From positions 1 through 56,001 of the forward strand of contig JBBPSI010000163.1 in the NCBI GenBank assembly GCA_038093515.1: a stretch of DNA of 56,001 nucleotides. The letters run 5' to 3'. This DNA is from Butyriboletus loyo (lineage: Eukaryota > Basidiomycota > Agaricomycetes > Boletales > Boletaceae). Below the pieces are notes generated by a model. The model was not told the origin of the DNA and ran no database searches. It worked only from the letters and a program-made list of their open reading frames with translations. The stretch's first letter is position 1. The number at the start of each line of letters is the position of its first letter. This document shows positions 33,359 through 45,625 of this stretch, in pieces. A program made the position numbers and the translations under genes.

Positions 33359-33829
33359 TCACATATTCAGGGTCTTATAAACGAGCCGCTAGATCACGAC
33401 ACGAGGGGTTAGGTTGGGCTCGCGATCTCCGAAGAATCTACTTACAATGAGTTGGGCTTGATCTGCGCCCACAAGTTCGCCGATTTGGACCCCCTTCACG
33501 TACACTTTGTACGCGGGCAGCTGATCGCGCGTCGTCGTCAGTACCCCGTTTGTGATCCTCCCGAGTCGTGTCGCAAGACTTACACTTCGGACACCCAGTG
33601 CCTGGGGGACTTCTCGAACCTCCTCGATATCAAGTCGGTAGAACTGTCCTGCCGGGTTTTGTGCGGCCAACTGGTCGTACACTTGTGTCGTCGACCGACA
33701 TGCTACACACCATTCGGCCCAGAATTCGATGATGACGGGTCGTGTACCGTTGACCTGGAAATGGAGAAATCAATGGTGTCATCACATCTCTGGGGACGAG
33801 CGACCTACCGCGGACTCGAAGTCAGCCAT
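33359..33829 (-). CDS. Divergent thioredoxin-like protein with a WCVAC active site
   Basis: Four exons, 33829-33809, 33754-33584, 33520-33446 and 33388-33359, encode 98 aa. The exon pattern parallels the thioredoxin gene at 30505: a short first exon, then breaks at equivalent places (VRS / LPAY against IRS / IPTF). The fold core VIIEFWAEWCVACRS, YRLDIEEVREVPQALGV and the cis-proline LPAY remain, but the active site is CVAC instead of CGPC and the C-terminus is short. It is probably an old paralogue with altered redox potential or partner; function unproved. The equal intron positions argue against an intron-less copy. Confidence 0.85.
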
Positions 33830-33940
33830 AGAGGTAATGTAAACGACGGGCATTGTGAGCTATGGAGGTATTTAGATGAGAGAACTCGAGAGAAGAGTTG
33901 TTTTGTTTTTGCTGACTCTCAGTTGCTCAGTTCTCTGACA

Positions 33941-33950
33941 TTTTATACCC
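33941..33950 (-). promoter_or_regulatory. TATA box of the thioredoxin-like gene
   Basis: GGGTATAAAA in the gene's sense lies about 112 bp before its ATG at 33829. Confidence 0.45.
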
Positions 33951-36900
33951 AGCTCGCTTGTTCAGCACTGCTGATCATCGTGTCTCAACAATATCTTCGC
34001 GCATCTCATGATGTAGAATCACTCCACCTACGTATTGGTCGGATCCCCGATTCGAATGGGCAACATCACCGTTTTGGGTCAAGGTGCGGGAGTATGAGCG
34101 ATAGCCAGGCGGCACAGGCGTGCTTTCCATTCCGACACCTGCGGGACCGTAGCAATGGACTGCTTACTCCTCCTATCGATCATTCGGACTGCTCAACGTT
34201 CCCGTTGTTGGCTTGGTGACGCAATTTCGGTCATTTACTGACAACAGTATACCGATCCTCGTTCCTCTCTAGATGGGATCGCCGACGTCATGCCTTTGGC
34301 GAGATCTGTTCCAAAACCGATGGATGACAAGGTCTTGGCGTCCCAGGGATCGTTTACACTGCTGCAGAAAATTGCAGATAGGACGTTAGCAGAAGGTTTC
34401 TCAGGAGTCGGACTTCGTTGCTGATATTCAGATTTTTCAGACATCCAGTCGTTTCAAACTGACATGGGGGCGACGCGATGGCACTTGTCCTCTATTTGGC
34501 GTTCGAATGATTCCTCAGGCTCTCCGCTCCACGGCGGGCTGGATATCATACATGAAGCACGGAGAGCAGCGGCCCTTGTCCAGTGGGCCTTATGCCATCA
34601 TTTCGGACGAATATGTCCAACTGTCACGTTGGTCAGTTGATCTTGTGTTTGATAAACGTGACGTGTCGCACAACTAAAGACGAAAAAGATGAACCTTATA
34701 ATCATACTTTAGGAACTCGTGCGATGTCCGATGGCAATGTACGTCCAAATGGGACCCCTCTGCCTCATGGTCTCCTCTTTGCTATGGACGAGTTTGGCGC
34801 TCATCGGTGTTCCTATTGCAACTCGTCTTCACAACCGTGCGATGACGTCTCCCTTATTTGGCTTGTTCTGCTGCAGACTGTGCGCACAAAACGCCAGCCT
34901 TATCAAGCCAGGTCTGGCAGCACTGCAGAGTCGTTGATGCTGAAATTCAGTGATGGTTATGGAAGAAAACCAGGCATGCTTCCCGTCCTTGCTTCGATCT
35001 GCGGAGTGATTAAAGAGATGCATCAGATCAATGGGGGAATTCATATTTCACAATGATAAAGAGATCGAGACCCCAGGCGCGTCGAACGACCAGCGGCATG
35101 GCAGTGCTCAATCAACACGACTTTCATTCAGAAAGTAAAGAGAAAACACCATGGACGTCGTCATCCTCGGAAATACGACATACGATATTCGATCGTTTTT
35201 GCCAATTCGGAAGCGGTTTGTTATCTCTTGTGCGGACGTGTGTTTGGAAGGCGTCTGGCTGTGCTACTGGCGATTTTTTTTCATGCAAACCTGTTCGGTC
35301 AGATAACTCGGGTTACCCTGGATATGGATATTCACGTGGTCGACAGAGCCGCGGATGACCGTACGTGGTAGACAAAAGGGTTGAGACGCCTTTCGCATCC
35401 GGCCATCGGAGGACTGGCGTTTTCATTTCATCTACAGAAAGGACTGTCTTATCAGACCAATTATCTATCGAATACCAATTATAACATGCCTTTTTCTGTC
35501 TTCTCTTCCGGAATGATTCCGTTGGCGGTTCTGCCCTGGTGGCGTTCGGAGCGTGCTTCGCAGGTCCTCCCGCGTTGAAGAGCGAATTGCAATCACTCCG
35601 AAATGAACAGCGCTCCACGCGATCCATCGATATCACGTCAAGGCGGCGGGCGAAAATAAATCCGTGACTAATGTTGCAGATATAGTGACTCCTTAGCGGC
35701 AAATGGACGCTTCTGCTTATCGAGGCCATGCACAGGCGAACGTGCACTCGGACCCTGCCTTTTTCTTTTCCTCGACGTTTTGCATACGAGTCCGCGCGGC
35801 ATGTCGTCGTATGCGGGACTGGATATTATAGCAGCAGGATGGCATCACAAGTAATGTTCTTCTCGTAGGTTCTGCGTGGGTAAAGATCAAGATCCCGTCG
35901 GTGAGAAGAGCGGAAAACAGAAAACAGAAAATAGGAGGGGCGGTCCCTGGGTGTAGCTGTGCGAACGACCTTCGAGACAACGTGTTGGTCGCAGACTCGC
36001 AGTGGCTTGCTTCTTCTCCATTCTTGGGTGTCCATCCTGTCACATTGCAATGAACCACAGGAGAGCGCGTTATGAGTGGAAGTCGCGTGTCAGTGGTATG
36101 TATGTGATGACACGCGAGTCCGAGGCTTGGAATGCGTATTGGGACTGCATTCAACTGACCTTGAGCATCACAAGATAAATAGATTCAGCCCCGGGCCGAT
36201 CATTCACAATCATTCCGTTCTGATGACGTGCGCCATGACAGGACGACACGGACAGGAAGCGTGGGGTCGTCCGGGGTGACAGCGTCGCATTGACACCCAA
36301 CCACAAGATTTTACGGAACGAAGTGAGGGAAACTTTGACGACAAAATGGAACAGAACTGATGCCTCCCTTGTTCAGACCCTCTGTGGGAGGGGGGGGGGG
36401 ATGTGCGCATTTGCAAAATGTGGCAAAAGACGGGAGGAAACGTTTCGAGAGAAATGACGGCGCGTGGCGGACACGTGCTGTGCCATGGGGGACGCGTATG
36501 TTTTTCGTGTTCCCACCTCCATGTCATGACGCCATCATGGGCAATGAACGGAGTTCGTCAAATTTTGACTCCCATTTGATTATCTCGGAGGTTCTGACGG
36601 TGCATTTCGTGATGGCGAACAAGGTTGGGGGAATGCGGGGGTGCGGATGGATGACGTGTGGCTTCCTTGTACGGCGCACGGTAACGATGGAAAATACAAC
36701 CACCTTCGGGGTTTTGTTTGTCGAACATGCGAAGGACGTATGCTATCAGGGCGTATCTGGTATGGAGGACTGGTTGTTTCACTTTCGTCTTTCATTACCC
36801 TTGGCGAGATTTGAGATAGAGAACCCCACGTTGAGCATCGCATTCACGGCATACTGGAAGGTCGACCTCGATCGTTTGGCGATGCGCACACGGTTGAGGT

Positions 36901-39239
36901 CATAGTTCCGTATGCGCGTATGATCGAAAGTGGGGGAAGTTGGGTTCGCCTTGAGCGAGGGACTCCCCGCATATGTCGTCCGCCCGATCTACACGTGTAC
37001 ACACTAGAATGATGCAGCACGTCATTCCCAGCCAAAACGGACGAATGGCTGTGGGTGGTCAGTACAGTGCCACCGAAGTTTGGCCTAGCGATAGTACTCA
37101 ACAGTAACCACGACCGTCCGAGGCCGTTTCGATGTTTCGCCCTAAATCAATGCGAAGCACGTGTACGTACGACGTTTCGCAAGTCGCCTACCATATTTCT
37201 TGTCGAACCATTCTAGTAACCCGTCAGCGGGATCCAGAAACACAGGAGGATACTGAGGCCTCGATTGCGATAACACCGTCTTACTTGAAGAGGTTTACCC
37301 GATCGTAAAAATGGAGCACTAAATATGCGCCCTTTGGGGGACGGGAAGTTCTGCGAGCCTGGGATTGAGGTCCTTCAAATGCCGACAAGGATTATGAGAC
37401 GACGCGCGCACGTCCCCACGGAGCTCAACAAGCTCGGAAACCTTCCCAGGTCGAAGAAGCCCAGGCTACCTTTCGTGATCCCGTGAAGGCAAAGTCGGAA
37501 ATGTATTACCGGCGAGAGTCACCAACTGAGTCTGCGAACGACTGACTGGGACGGTGGTGGCGGCGTCCAGCAGAAATAGCTTCGACAGCGTGGACTATCT
37601 GGAGGCCGTACGAGTTGGTAAGATCAAAACAGATAATATATATTATCAATGTTCTCGATCGACGGTGCTGACTTTACAGAAACTTGAAGGTCCCCGAACT
37701 TCGATGAAACCAAACCAAACGACCAAAACGGGTGGGCCTCTAGAGCGAAATGCTAGGAATTGCTGTTTCTTTATTGGGGCCAGGGATCACCGTGCATTCG
37801 GAGGTATACATAGGATAGTAGGCACCAGGAAGTATCAAGTATGTATTTTGTTTTTTTCTGTATCCTGTCTCCGGTGAACGATCAGAGATAACCCAGGTTG
37901 ATAGCCAGCAGGAGTGTACATTCATGATGCATCCCCACGTTATTCAAGTTCTCCATCACATTTGCACCCAGTTGTAGCTGCTTCTGCCCGCAGGCAAGTC
38001 CAATTAACTGGTGTTTCTGTCGTCGGGTGTTCTACAATGAATGCAGGAAACACTCGGGTGTTCTCATGATGACCCACGATTTCTCATAGTGACCCATGGG
38101 TGATGGTGCGTGAGATTCGTTGAATACACGGAGCCACTGCATAAGCCGTAAGGGCAAGTAACGACTGTCTTTCGTTTGACTCTTTAGACTACACAGGACA
38201 GACAAGAATAACCCTGGGAAGCACCGATTCCATCGCCGTCGGTGGGTCATCGAGTCGGACCTGCTAAGTCGTCTGACCTTGTCGGCGATTGGTTAGCGAC
38301 ATTTAACTCTGAGGAGCGGGGATGCGAGGACGTATTGTATGCCGCTGACACCCCATGGATCTCGCTGCATTACAAAGTCGACAGCTAAACGGGAGACTGG
38401 TGCCTCTGGGCGCAAGCGGGGACAAAGGGATGCGATTGAACATTTTCGAAGAAGGTAATTCTGATGCGAAAGCAGTCACAGTACTTGGTTCGCTGGGACC
38501 AACCGGGTACCTACGGTGAGTTGAGTGAGTCACCTGGCTTACTCGGTTACTGTGCATTCCACGGGCGCAGGGAAACGGGCAGTGCATAGGATGCGCAATT
38601 GGATTCAGGGATAACGCATCCTAGAAAAACTGCCTGTGTCGAAGGGTGAATTGCCCTGAGCCGCGATGTGGACCATGAGGGTGCGGACCGTCCGTGCCTT
38701 TCCAGAAGACCAAACCCATTGATGTTAGATAGATACCGTCAGGGTTTGTGTAACCTTTTGGAGTTGCTCTGGCAGGGTACTGAAGGAACCATATGACGAG
38801 ACAGAAATAATCTGCGTCACCGGTGTGCCTGTTGAATTCCCATGTCGGCACTTGCTGAAACTGACTCGCACATGGTAACATGCAACGCAGGCTGCACGTT
38901 TCTGCCGCATGGCTGGCCAACCTCATCTATTCGATAAATTCTCTTGTATACGGTTGACCACGTCTGAGCACGAATCCATGTAAACTAGAGAGCACACACA
39001 GCAATGGCGTCTGTATGTAAAATTGAATTTTTTTTGGCTGTCCAACGTCGGAATGGGCGGATGACCTAGTTGGTGATGTGTTCACCATCACCATCTTGCG
39101 TTGGTCTCACACCTTCTCCGTCTCTCTCACCTCGCCGCTCTTTTTCTTCACCACCGTATCCTTTCATATCCCGGGCAAAGCAATCCAACAGTACCCAGCA
39201 GGCGGGTCATTCCTCCCGCCGCTGCACCTCTACGTCGCA
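33951..39239. other. Gene-poor region upstream of chitin synthase
   Basis: More than 5 kb without a gene I can support. The longest frames (34583-35056 and 36360-36905, plus) lack recognisable motifs, splice structure or codon pattern. No LTR termini, tRNA or tandem repeat were seen. It may hold promoter elements for the chitin synthase, a non-coding RNA or very old decayed sequence. Confidence 0.5.
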
Positions 39240-42200
39240 ATGAACTATCCACAACAACAACATCGCCATTCTCGACTCAGTCGTCCTCGATCTCCCTCTA
39301 ACATCACCCAACAACCGTACTCGCAGCCAATGTCACCACCGCCACCCACCTCACCGCCTCCTGGCGCATATTACGGACAACCACCCCTCAGCCCTCGCTC
39401 TGCCTATCCCAACATCGTGTTTCAGAATACTGAACGTGGCGACAGGCAGGGCACTCTCGACGGTTCTCGTCAACGAACCATGCCCTCTGCGTATCAAAAT
39501 CAATTCTCTCCACCACACCCAGAGGTAGAGACGGGTGACTTTTTGGAGCATGGCAGGGTAGGCAGGAAGAAGAGTCTGGTCAGACCTGACAGAGAAAAGA
39601 TCGAACCTGGCCATCGCCAGTGGCATTATCGAACGCATGTCGAGCAGATGGAAGACGATACCGGAGTAGGCGTGCAACCTTCCAGTAGGTGATCCTTTGA
39701 TTAAAAAAAATGACACCGTTCGCCTAATCTGTGCCTATAACCTAGCTACCGGGAATTATCCGCAGAATCTTCGCCGCGGCAAATCATTGCTGGCGCGAGA
39801 ACAGGATGTGCAAGAGTCGGGTATCGCACTCTTCAAGCGTGGTGCTACGTTGCGTCGAAAACGCCCCCAGTCTACTTTATCCACTGCTCCGTTGACCGTA
39901 CCAGATCCTCCTTCCAGAAAGTGCCTTGATGGCATCGGACCCGGGCCAAAGGATTGTTGGTTCATATATTCCTATCTCATCACATGTTGGATCCCATCTT
40001 TTTTACTCCGTGCTTGTGGTGAGTGACGTTAGTCTTTTCCTGTGCCACAGGGTCTCATCGATGTCATCAGGCATGCGGACCCCAGAGCAACAGCGCGCAT
40101 GGAGGGAGAAAATGGGTTTACTCAGCGTCATTCTTTCGGAAATGGCTGGTGTCGGTTTCATCACCTTTGGTTTCACGGAAACCGTCTGTGGGACGCCTCC
40201 CAATCGATATCACCAGGGTCAAATCAGCAATGCTTCGGTCATCATTCACGGCTACGACTACGACTTCTCGAATTTCAAGCACCCCGCCGTCGGAGAATTC
40301 AATGGTAATACGAATCCACTGATCACCGGTGGCTGGAACCTTGCGTCAAACGATGCAAGCTTTTTGTTCCAGAATGTCAATCAAAACTGCTTGGGCTACA
40401 TCACTTTGGCTAGTGGATCCCCAATCAACGCGACTGGAGAGACTTTGGATTGGTACTTCCCGTGCAACGTCTACAATCCACAGTCTAACTCAGTCAACTC
40501 GACCGGCTATGGAGATATCACCAATTGCCACGTGTCTTCCCAGGCCAGACAAGAATTCTCTAGCATGAAGCCTCTCGGACAGGTTTACTATACATGGGAC
40601 GACGTCGTTGCAGCGGATCGTAACCTGGCAGTGTTTGAATCGTAAGCTTGGCTCGACTGTGTTTAGTGCCGTTGATATTGACCTCCTGGTATAGCAACGT
40701 GCTTGACCTCAATCTGCTTAATTGGCTCAGCACTTCCTATGTCCAGTATCCGTCGCTGTTTGACGAGATGAAGAATGCGAATGGCGTCTACAACGGCAAG
40801 GACATCACTATGATGCTCATGCGCGGTGGCAACCATCAGCTCGGTAATTGTCTTGAGGACATTATCACCGTTGGGTTCATCGACACCAATAGCATTGGCT
40901 GCGTCGCTTCCGATGTTGTCCTCTACCTTTCCCTCATTTTCATCGTTGGTGTTGTTGTCATTCGATTCGCTATGGCCGTCTTGTTCGCATGGTTCTATTC
41001 TTGGAAGCTCGGCAATTTCCCTCGGGAAACTTACGAACAACGGATGCAACGCTCTGAGGAAATCGAGGCCTGGTCCAATGATATCTACCGCGCTGCACCT
41101 AGCCAATATCGACCCAATGTTTTGAAGGGTGGTCTGCGCACTGGGAAGAGCAATAAACGTTCAGTGCTCCCCTCTATCTCTCGTTTCACTCCCGTCGAGA
41201 ATGCTCTGAAAGGCCCCAACCCCCGCCCATCGACGGCCTATGGCTTGCTCGATGTTCCGAACAAGCGTAGCACTGCATACTTGACGCCGAGAACTGCTGG
41301 AAAAGGATCACCTCCTGACTCGCCTGGTTTCCGTTTCTCGAGGAGCACGGCATCAGTTGCTGATTCATCGATACGTGGATTTTCGACTCGCTCGTCATTC
41401 GTAGATATGCCATGCCCTTTCCCGCTTCACAGCGTTGTGTCCCAGCCTCCTCCCGAATACGAACCGTTCAACTTTCCCCTCGTTCACACCATCTGTCTGG
41501 TCACCGCATACTCCGAGTCTGTGGAGGGTCTACGGACGACGATCGATTCGCTCGCCACCACAGATTATCCCAACAGCCACAAAGTCATTTTAGTCATCGC
41601 TGATGGTATGGTCAAGGGTGCAGGAAACGCACTCGCAACGCCCGACATTTGTTTGTCCATGATGAAGGACTTCGTCATTCCGCCTGATGAAGTTCAGCCC
41701 CACTCATATGTCGCTATCGCCGACGGTCACAAGCGACATAATATGGCCAAGGTCTACGCTGGTTTCTATGACTATGATGATGCCACGGTCGAACGTACAA
41801 AGCAACAACGCGTTCCGATGATTGTTGTCGCCAAAGTCGGCAACCCGCATGAGGTCGACGACCCAAAGCCTGGAAATCGTGGTAAACGTGATTCTCAAAT
41901 CGTTCTGATGGCATTCCTTCAGAAAGTCATGTTCGACGAACGTATGACAACATTCGAGTATGAGTTCTTCAACTCGATATGGAGGGCAACAGGCGTCAGT
42001 CCGGATCGGTATGAGCTAGTACTCTGTGTGGACGCCGATACAAAGATTTTCCCCGACTCGTTGACGCGCATGGTTTCGTGCATGGTTGTGGATGTTGAGA
42101 TCATGGGGCTTTGCGGTGAGACGAAGATCGCGAACAAGACTGATAACTTCGTTACCATGATGCAAGGCGAGTGGATGTGGCATCCGCCTATGCGTTTACT

Positions 42201-43858
42201 AATACCGTATTTCAGTCTTCGAGTATTACATCTCACACCATCTGACCAAGGCGTTTGAAGCCATGTTCGGCGGTGTCACTTGTTTACCGGGCTGTTTTAG
42301 CATGTACAGGATCAAGGCTCCCAAAGGCGACAGTGGCTATTGGGTCCCTGTCTTGGCCAACCCAGACATCGTGGAGCACTATTCAGAAAATGTAGTCGAC
42401 ACGCTTCACAAGAAGAATCTGCTCCTCCTTGGTGAAGATCGGTACCTCACTACCCTATTGCTCAAGACCTTCCCTCGACGAAAGAACATGTTCTGCCCGC
42501 AAGCGGTGTGCAAGACCATCGTTCCTGACTCCTTCCGCGTTCTCTTGTCCCAGCGCCGCCGTTGGATCAACTCGACCGTCCACAACCTGTTCGAGCTTGT
42601 TCTTGTCCGTGATCTCTGTGGTACTTTCTGCTTCTCAATGCAGTTCGTCGTCGGAATGGAATTGATGGGTACGCTGGTTTTACCAGCTGCTATCAGTTTC
42701 ACACTCTACCTTATCATCATCTCTATCATCCCCGGTGGACCCAACACGACCATTCCGCTCATCCTGTTGGCATTCGTCCTCGGTCTTCCTGGTCTTCTAA
42801 TCGTCGTCACGTCACGCAAGTTCGCTTACATTGGATGGATGATTGTCTACCTCCTCTCCCTTCCGATATGGAATGGTCTTCTCCCTGCTTATGCGTTCTG
42901 GCACTTTGATGATTTCTCCTGGGGCCAAACACGTCAGGTTGCTGGCGACAAAGGTGGTGATCATGGCGACAAGGAGGGCGAATTCGATTCCTCCCATATC
43001 GTCATGAAGCGATGGGTGGAGTTTGAGCGAGAACGTCGCTGGAGGAGCGGTTTGCAGTCGCGTGACTCGACACTAGATAAGAGGTGAGTACAGGTCCATC
43101 CGATCGGGCAATAATCTGACCGTCCTGCGAATAGTAACAGGTATTCGATGGCTTCGACATCTGACATCAACCATCCACTTTCAAGCGGGGGTCCTGATTC
43201 GTCCACTTCGGAGTCGTCACCCTCAGTGCCTTATGGTACGAGGCAACGACACGACAGCAATGGCCCATTGGTGCTCCCTGCACCGTTGTCTACCAACAGG
43301 ACGCTCGCGTCTGCTGGTTCTGCGTCAACGGTCGGTATTTCCCGCTCGAGTGAGGACGTCACGTACGCTTCCGATATGGGCTCAATGTCCAACCAGCGCT
43401 TGGTCTCCACCCCTCGAGATCAATACAGCGATGTCTACTCTGAAGCGCATGTACCGCACTACCCCCAGTTCGACGCCCAAGTTGCCCGTGCAGCTGGAAC
43501 CAACGGCGGGATCCTTCGGAATACTACGATTTCAAGTCAGTACCCGGGCGAGACGCAAAACCCGTTCCGGGTTTCCGAAGCACAAGTGGTTGCCTATGAT
43601 GACCAGTATGATGGATATACCACGGAGCCGGAAGAGTTACCGCATATACCCACTCAACGGCAATCGCGTGGGGTGAGCTTGTCGGATAATGGCCCAGTAC
43701 CGGGTCCGGATGGTGTGCGAAGAGTTGCGAGACCGACGGCAAGGCGACCAACATCACAAACGCCTCAGAACCGGTACTCGCGCTCCTCGACAGCGTTCAG
43801 CCTACCGCCCGGTGCAGCACCGCCACAACCTGGATCAGGGTATGGTGCTGGGCACTAA
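39240..43858 (+). CDS. Class IV chitin synthase (division 2)
   Basis: Six exons, 39240-39684, 39746-40018, 40071-40641, 40695-42166, 42216-43083 and 43135-43858, encode 1450 aa. A disordered Pro/Ser/Gln N-terminus of about 150 residues precedes membrane segments ([51 protein letters not shown]). The GT2 catalytic part has [22 protein letters not shown] near residue 874, [21 protein letters not shown] near 992 and [13 protein letters not shown] near 1032, then a C-terminal membrane cluster and a Ser-rich cytosolic tail. No myosin motor is present, separating it from classes V and VII. It polymerises UDP-GlcNAc into cell-wall chitin at the plasma membrane, and this class normally needs accessory proteins for traffic. 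Intron 4 (42167-42215) uses a GC donor. Two decayed pieces lie at 49055-49763 and 50570-50970. Confidence 0.95.
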
Positions 43859-45625
43859 TGTTGATTGTTGATGGATCGACCATAGTTGGACGCTGAACAG
43901 TTTGCTTATGATTGTGCCTGCTGTCTCTGTCTTGGTGTTATCCGATTCCGTACGCTGTTGCGATGCTTGCTGGACTGGACGACGCTTTTTTGCTCCCGGA
44001 CCCGTCCTTTGAAGTTAGACTCGTGTGTTATACGATACCTAACGTTTTCTATTCTCTCTTTAGCTTTGGACTCTTGTTTACGAATTCTTGACCCTTCCTT
44101 TCTATAACTTAGTACCCCACTTGTGGCGAACAGCACGACTTGCCTTAAAGGGCGCTCTGCAGTAATCAATAGTCCCCACATACGTCTCTCTCTCAGATCT
44201 TGGCACACAGTCTTTTTATTTTCATTCATTTAGCAATGTTTTACGCATTCATGTTCATCTATACCTTTATCTAGAGAGCTTGGATTTGGAGTTCTGTAAT
44301 TAAAGGCGTCTTGACATGCCAATATAAAAACAATGTTCTCGTCCTGGACCATATATACATGTAAACGTTTGAACGTTCGAAAGGGCGTATATATGTAGGG
44401 GGAGTGGGGGGCACCTGTCACGGCGTTGCATTCCCGAAACGACCCAGAGGTGTGGAACGCTGAAACGGTGGATTTAAAACTGAAAAAAAATGCTGTTGAT
44501 CGCTACCATATATTATTGTGACGTTATAACAGTGTGCAACGGTCGGGACGTGCGACAGAGGGGGAAATCGAACGTGCGAGAGACGAAAGGTCTCGAGGCC
44601 CTCAAGTTGAGATTCGCGTGATCAGCGGTTTGGTATACGAGTGACGCTTGAAAGGGGGGGGGTATGGAGTCCGATACGAATATTGGCCGTCGATATGTAG
44701 GTCTCGTGTTTTTACGACAGTGTTGATGATCAGGTCGTCAAGAGAGTGCACGAGACGATTAGGGGAAGGAGAAGGTCTGTCGACGGGTTTTGCCCACTCC
44801 CGAAACGATCGAGCGGTGTTCACTCGATGAGGGAACGCGTCTGGAGGTTCAAGGTATCCGAGCTCGATCGAGCGTTTTGGACCTGCATGCATGTGTTGTG
44901 GCGAGGGCCGCGGCGGAGACTGGGTGGCGGAAATAGAATGGTTTGAAGGGGTAGTTCCTGGACAGTGAAACCGTTGAGGTATGAAAGGACGAGGAACCAA
45001 TATCAATGTGATTGTTATGTCATACCTATTTCTATCGGATGGACAGGCGACCGACGCGGCGACGGCTCGGGAGTCAGCGCCTAGGTACTCGCTTGAGATC
45101 CGGGATGGTCGGTGCGCGCTACCACAGGCCTGAGATTTCCGTAGCTAGCCTCCAGTACCTGTTCAAATGTTCATCATGCAAGGATTGGTGTACACGTTCA
45201 CTCTATAAACATTCGCTCTGTCGGAATACCTGGCACTCGCGTCGGCGACGGTCGCGTATCACGATCTCGAGGATGCAGACACAGGATATCATGTGAATGC
45301 CAGGTTCTGGAAGCCCGCAGATTGCACACTCATCGCGAATCGGGTGCTGCAGCCGACGAGCACTCGTCACAGCGGGTCATCTAGCTGGGATCCGAGTAAG
45401 AATGAGCGCCAAATACACTGCAAGGTTGCGTGAACAAACCATATTTAGAAAAAGGAAACGTGTTTCTGGAGCAACTTGCGCACCACGACGAAATCGAAAC
45501 GCCTTGTTCCTTGACATTTCGACATCGACGATTGTGTACTAACAGTGAAGGATGTCGTCGATGGATACTGGTGCGTGGTGGGCCCGAAGAGTGACGGAGT
45601 AATGCTGACAATTCAGTAAGACCAA
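43859..45625. other. Spacer between chitin synthase and WD40 gene
   Basis: About 1.8 kb with no gene I can support. A minus-strand frame at 45006-44602 (134 codons) is Pro/Ser/Arg-rich with no known motif. Short plus-strand frames at 45012-45542 also lack motifs. Confidence 0.4.

Noticed and set aside
34040..34075. GATTCGAATGG string resembling a tRNA B box
   Set aside because: No matching A box, acceptor stem or terminator found around it.
34583..35056. 157-codon frame with a string resembling a transporter loop (FSDGYGRKP)
   Set aside because: The resemblance to a major-facilitator loop is a few residues only, with no membrane helices in the same frame.
36360..36905. 181-codon plus-strand frame
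   Set aside because: Begins in a G-rich tract, has no domain, no splice structure and no supporting codon pattern.
44602..45006. 134-codon minus-strand frame with a Tyr/Pro-rich end
   Set aside because: Possible small gene, but nothing recognisable; left as spacer.
45551..45625. Upstream ATG as start of the WD40 gene
   Set aside because: Splicing it to the WD40 frame leads to a stop or the wrong phase.
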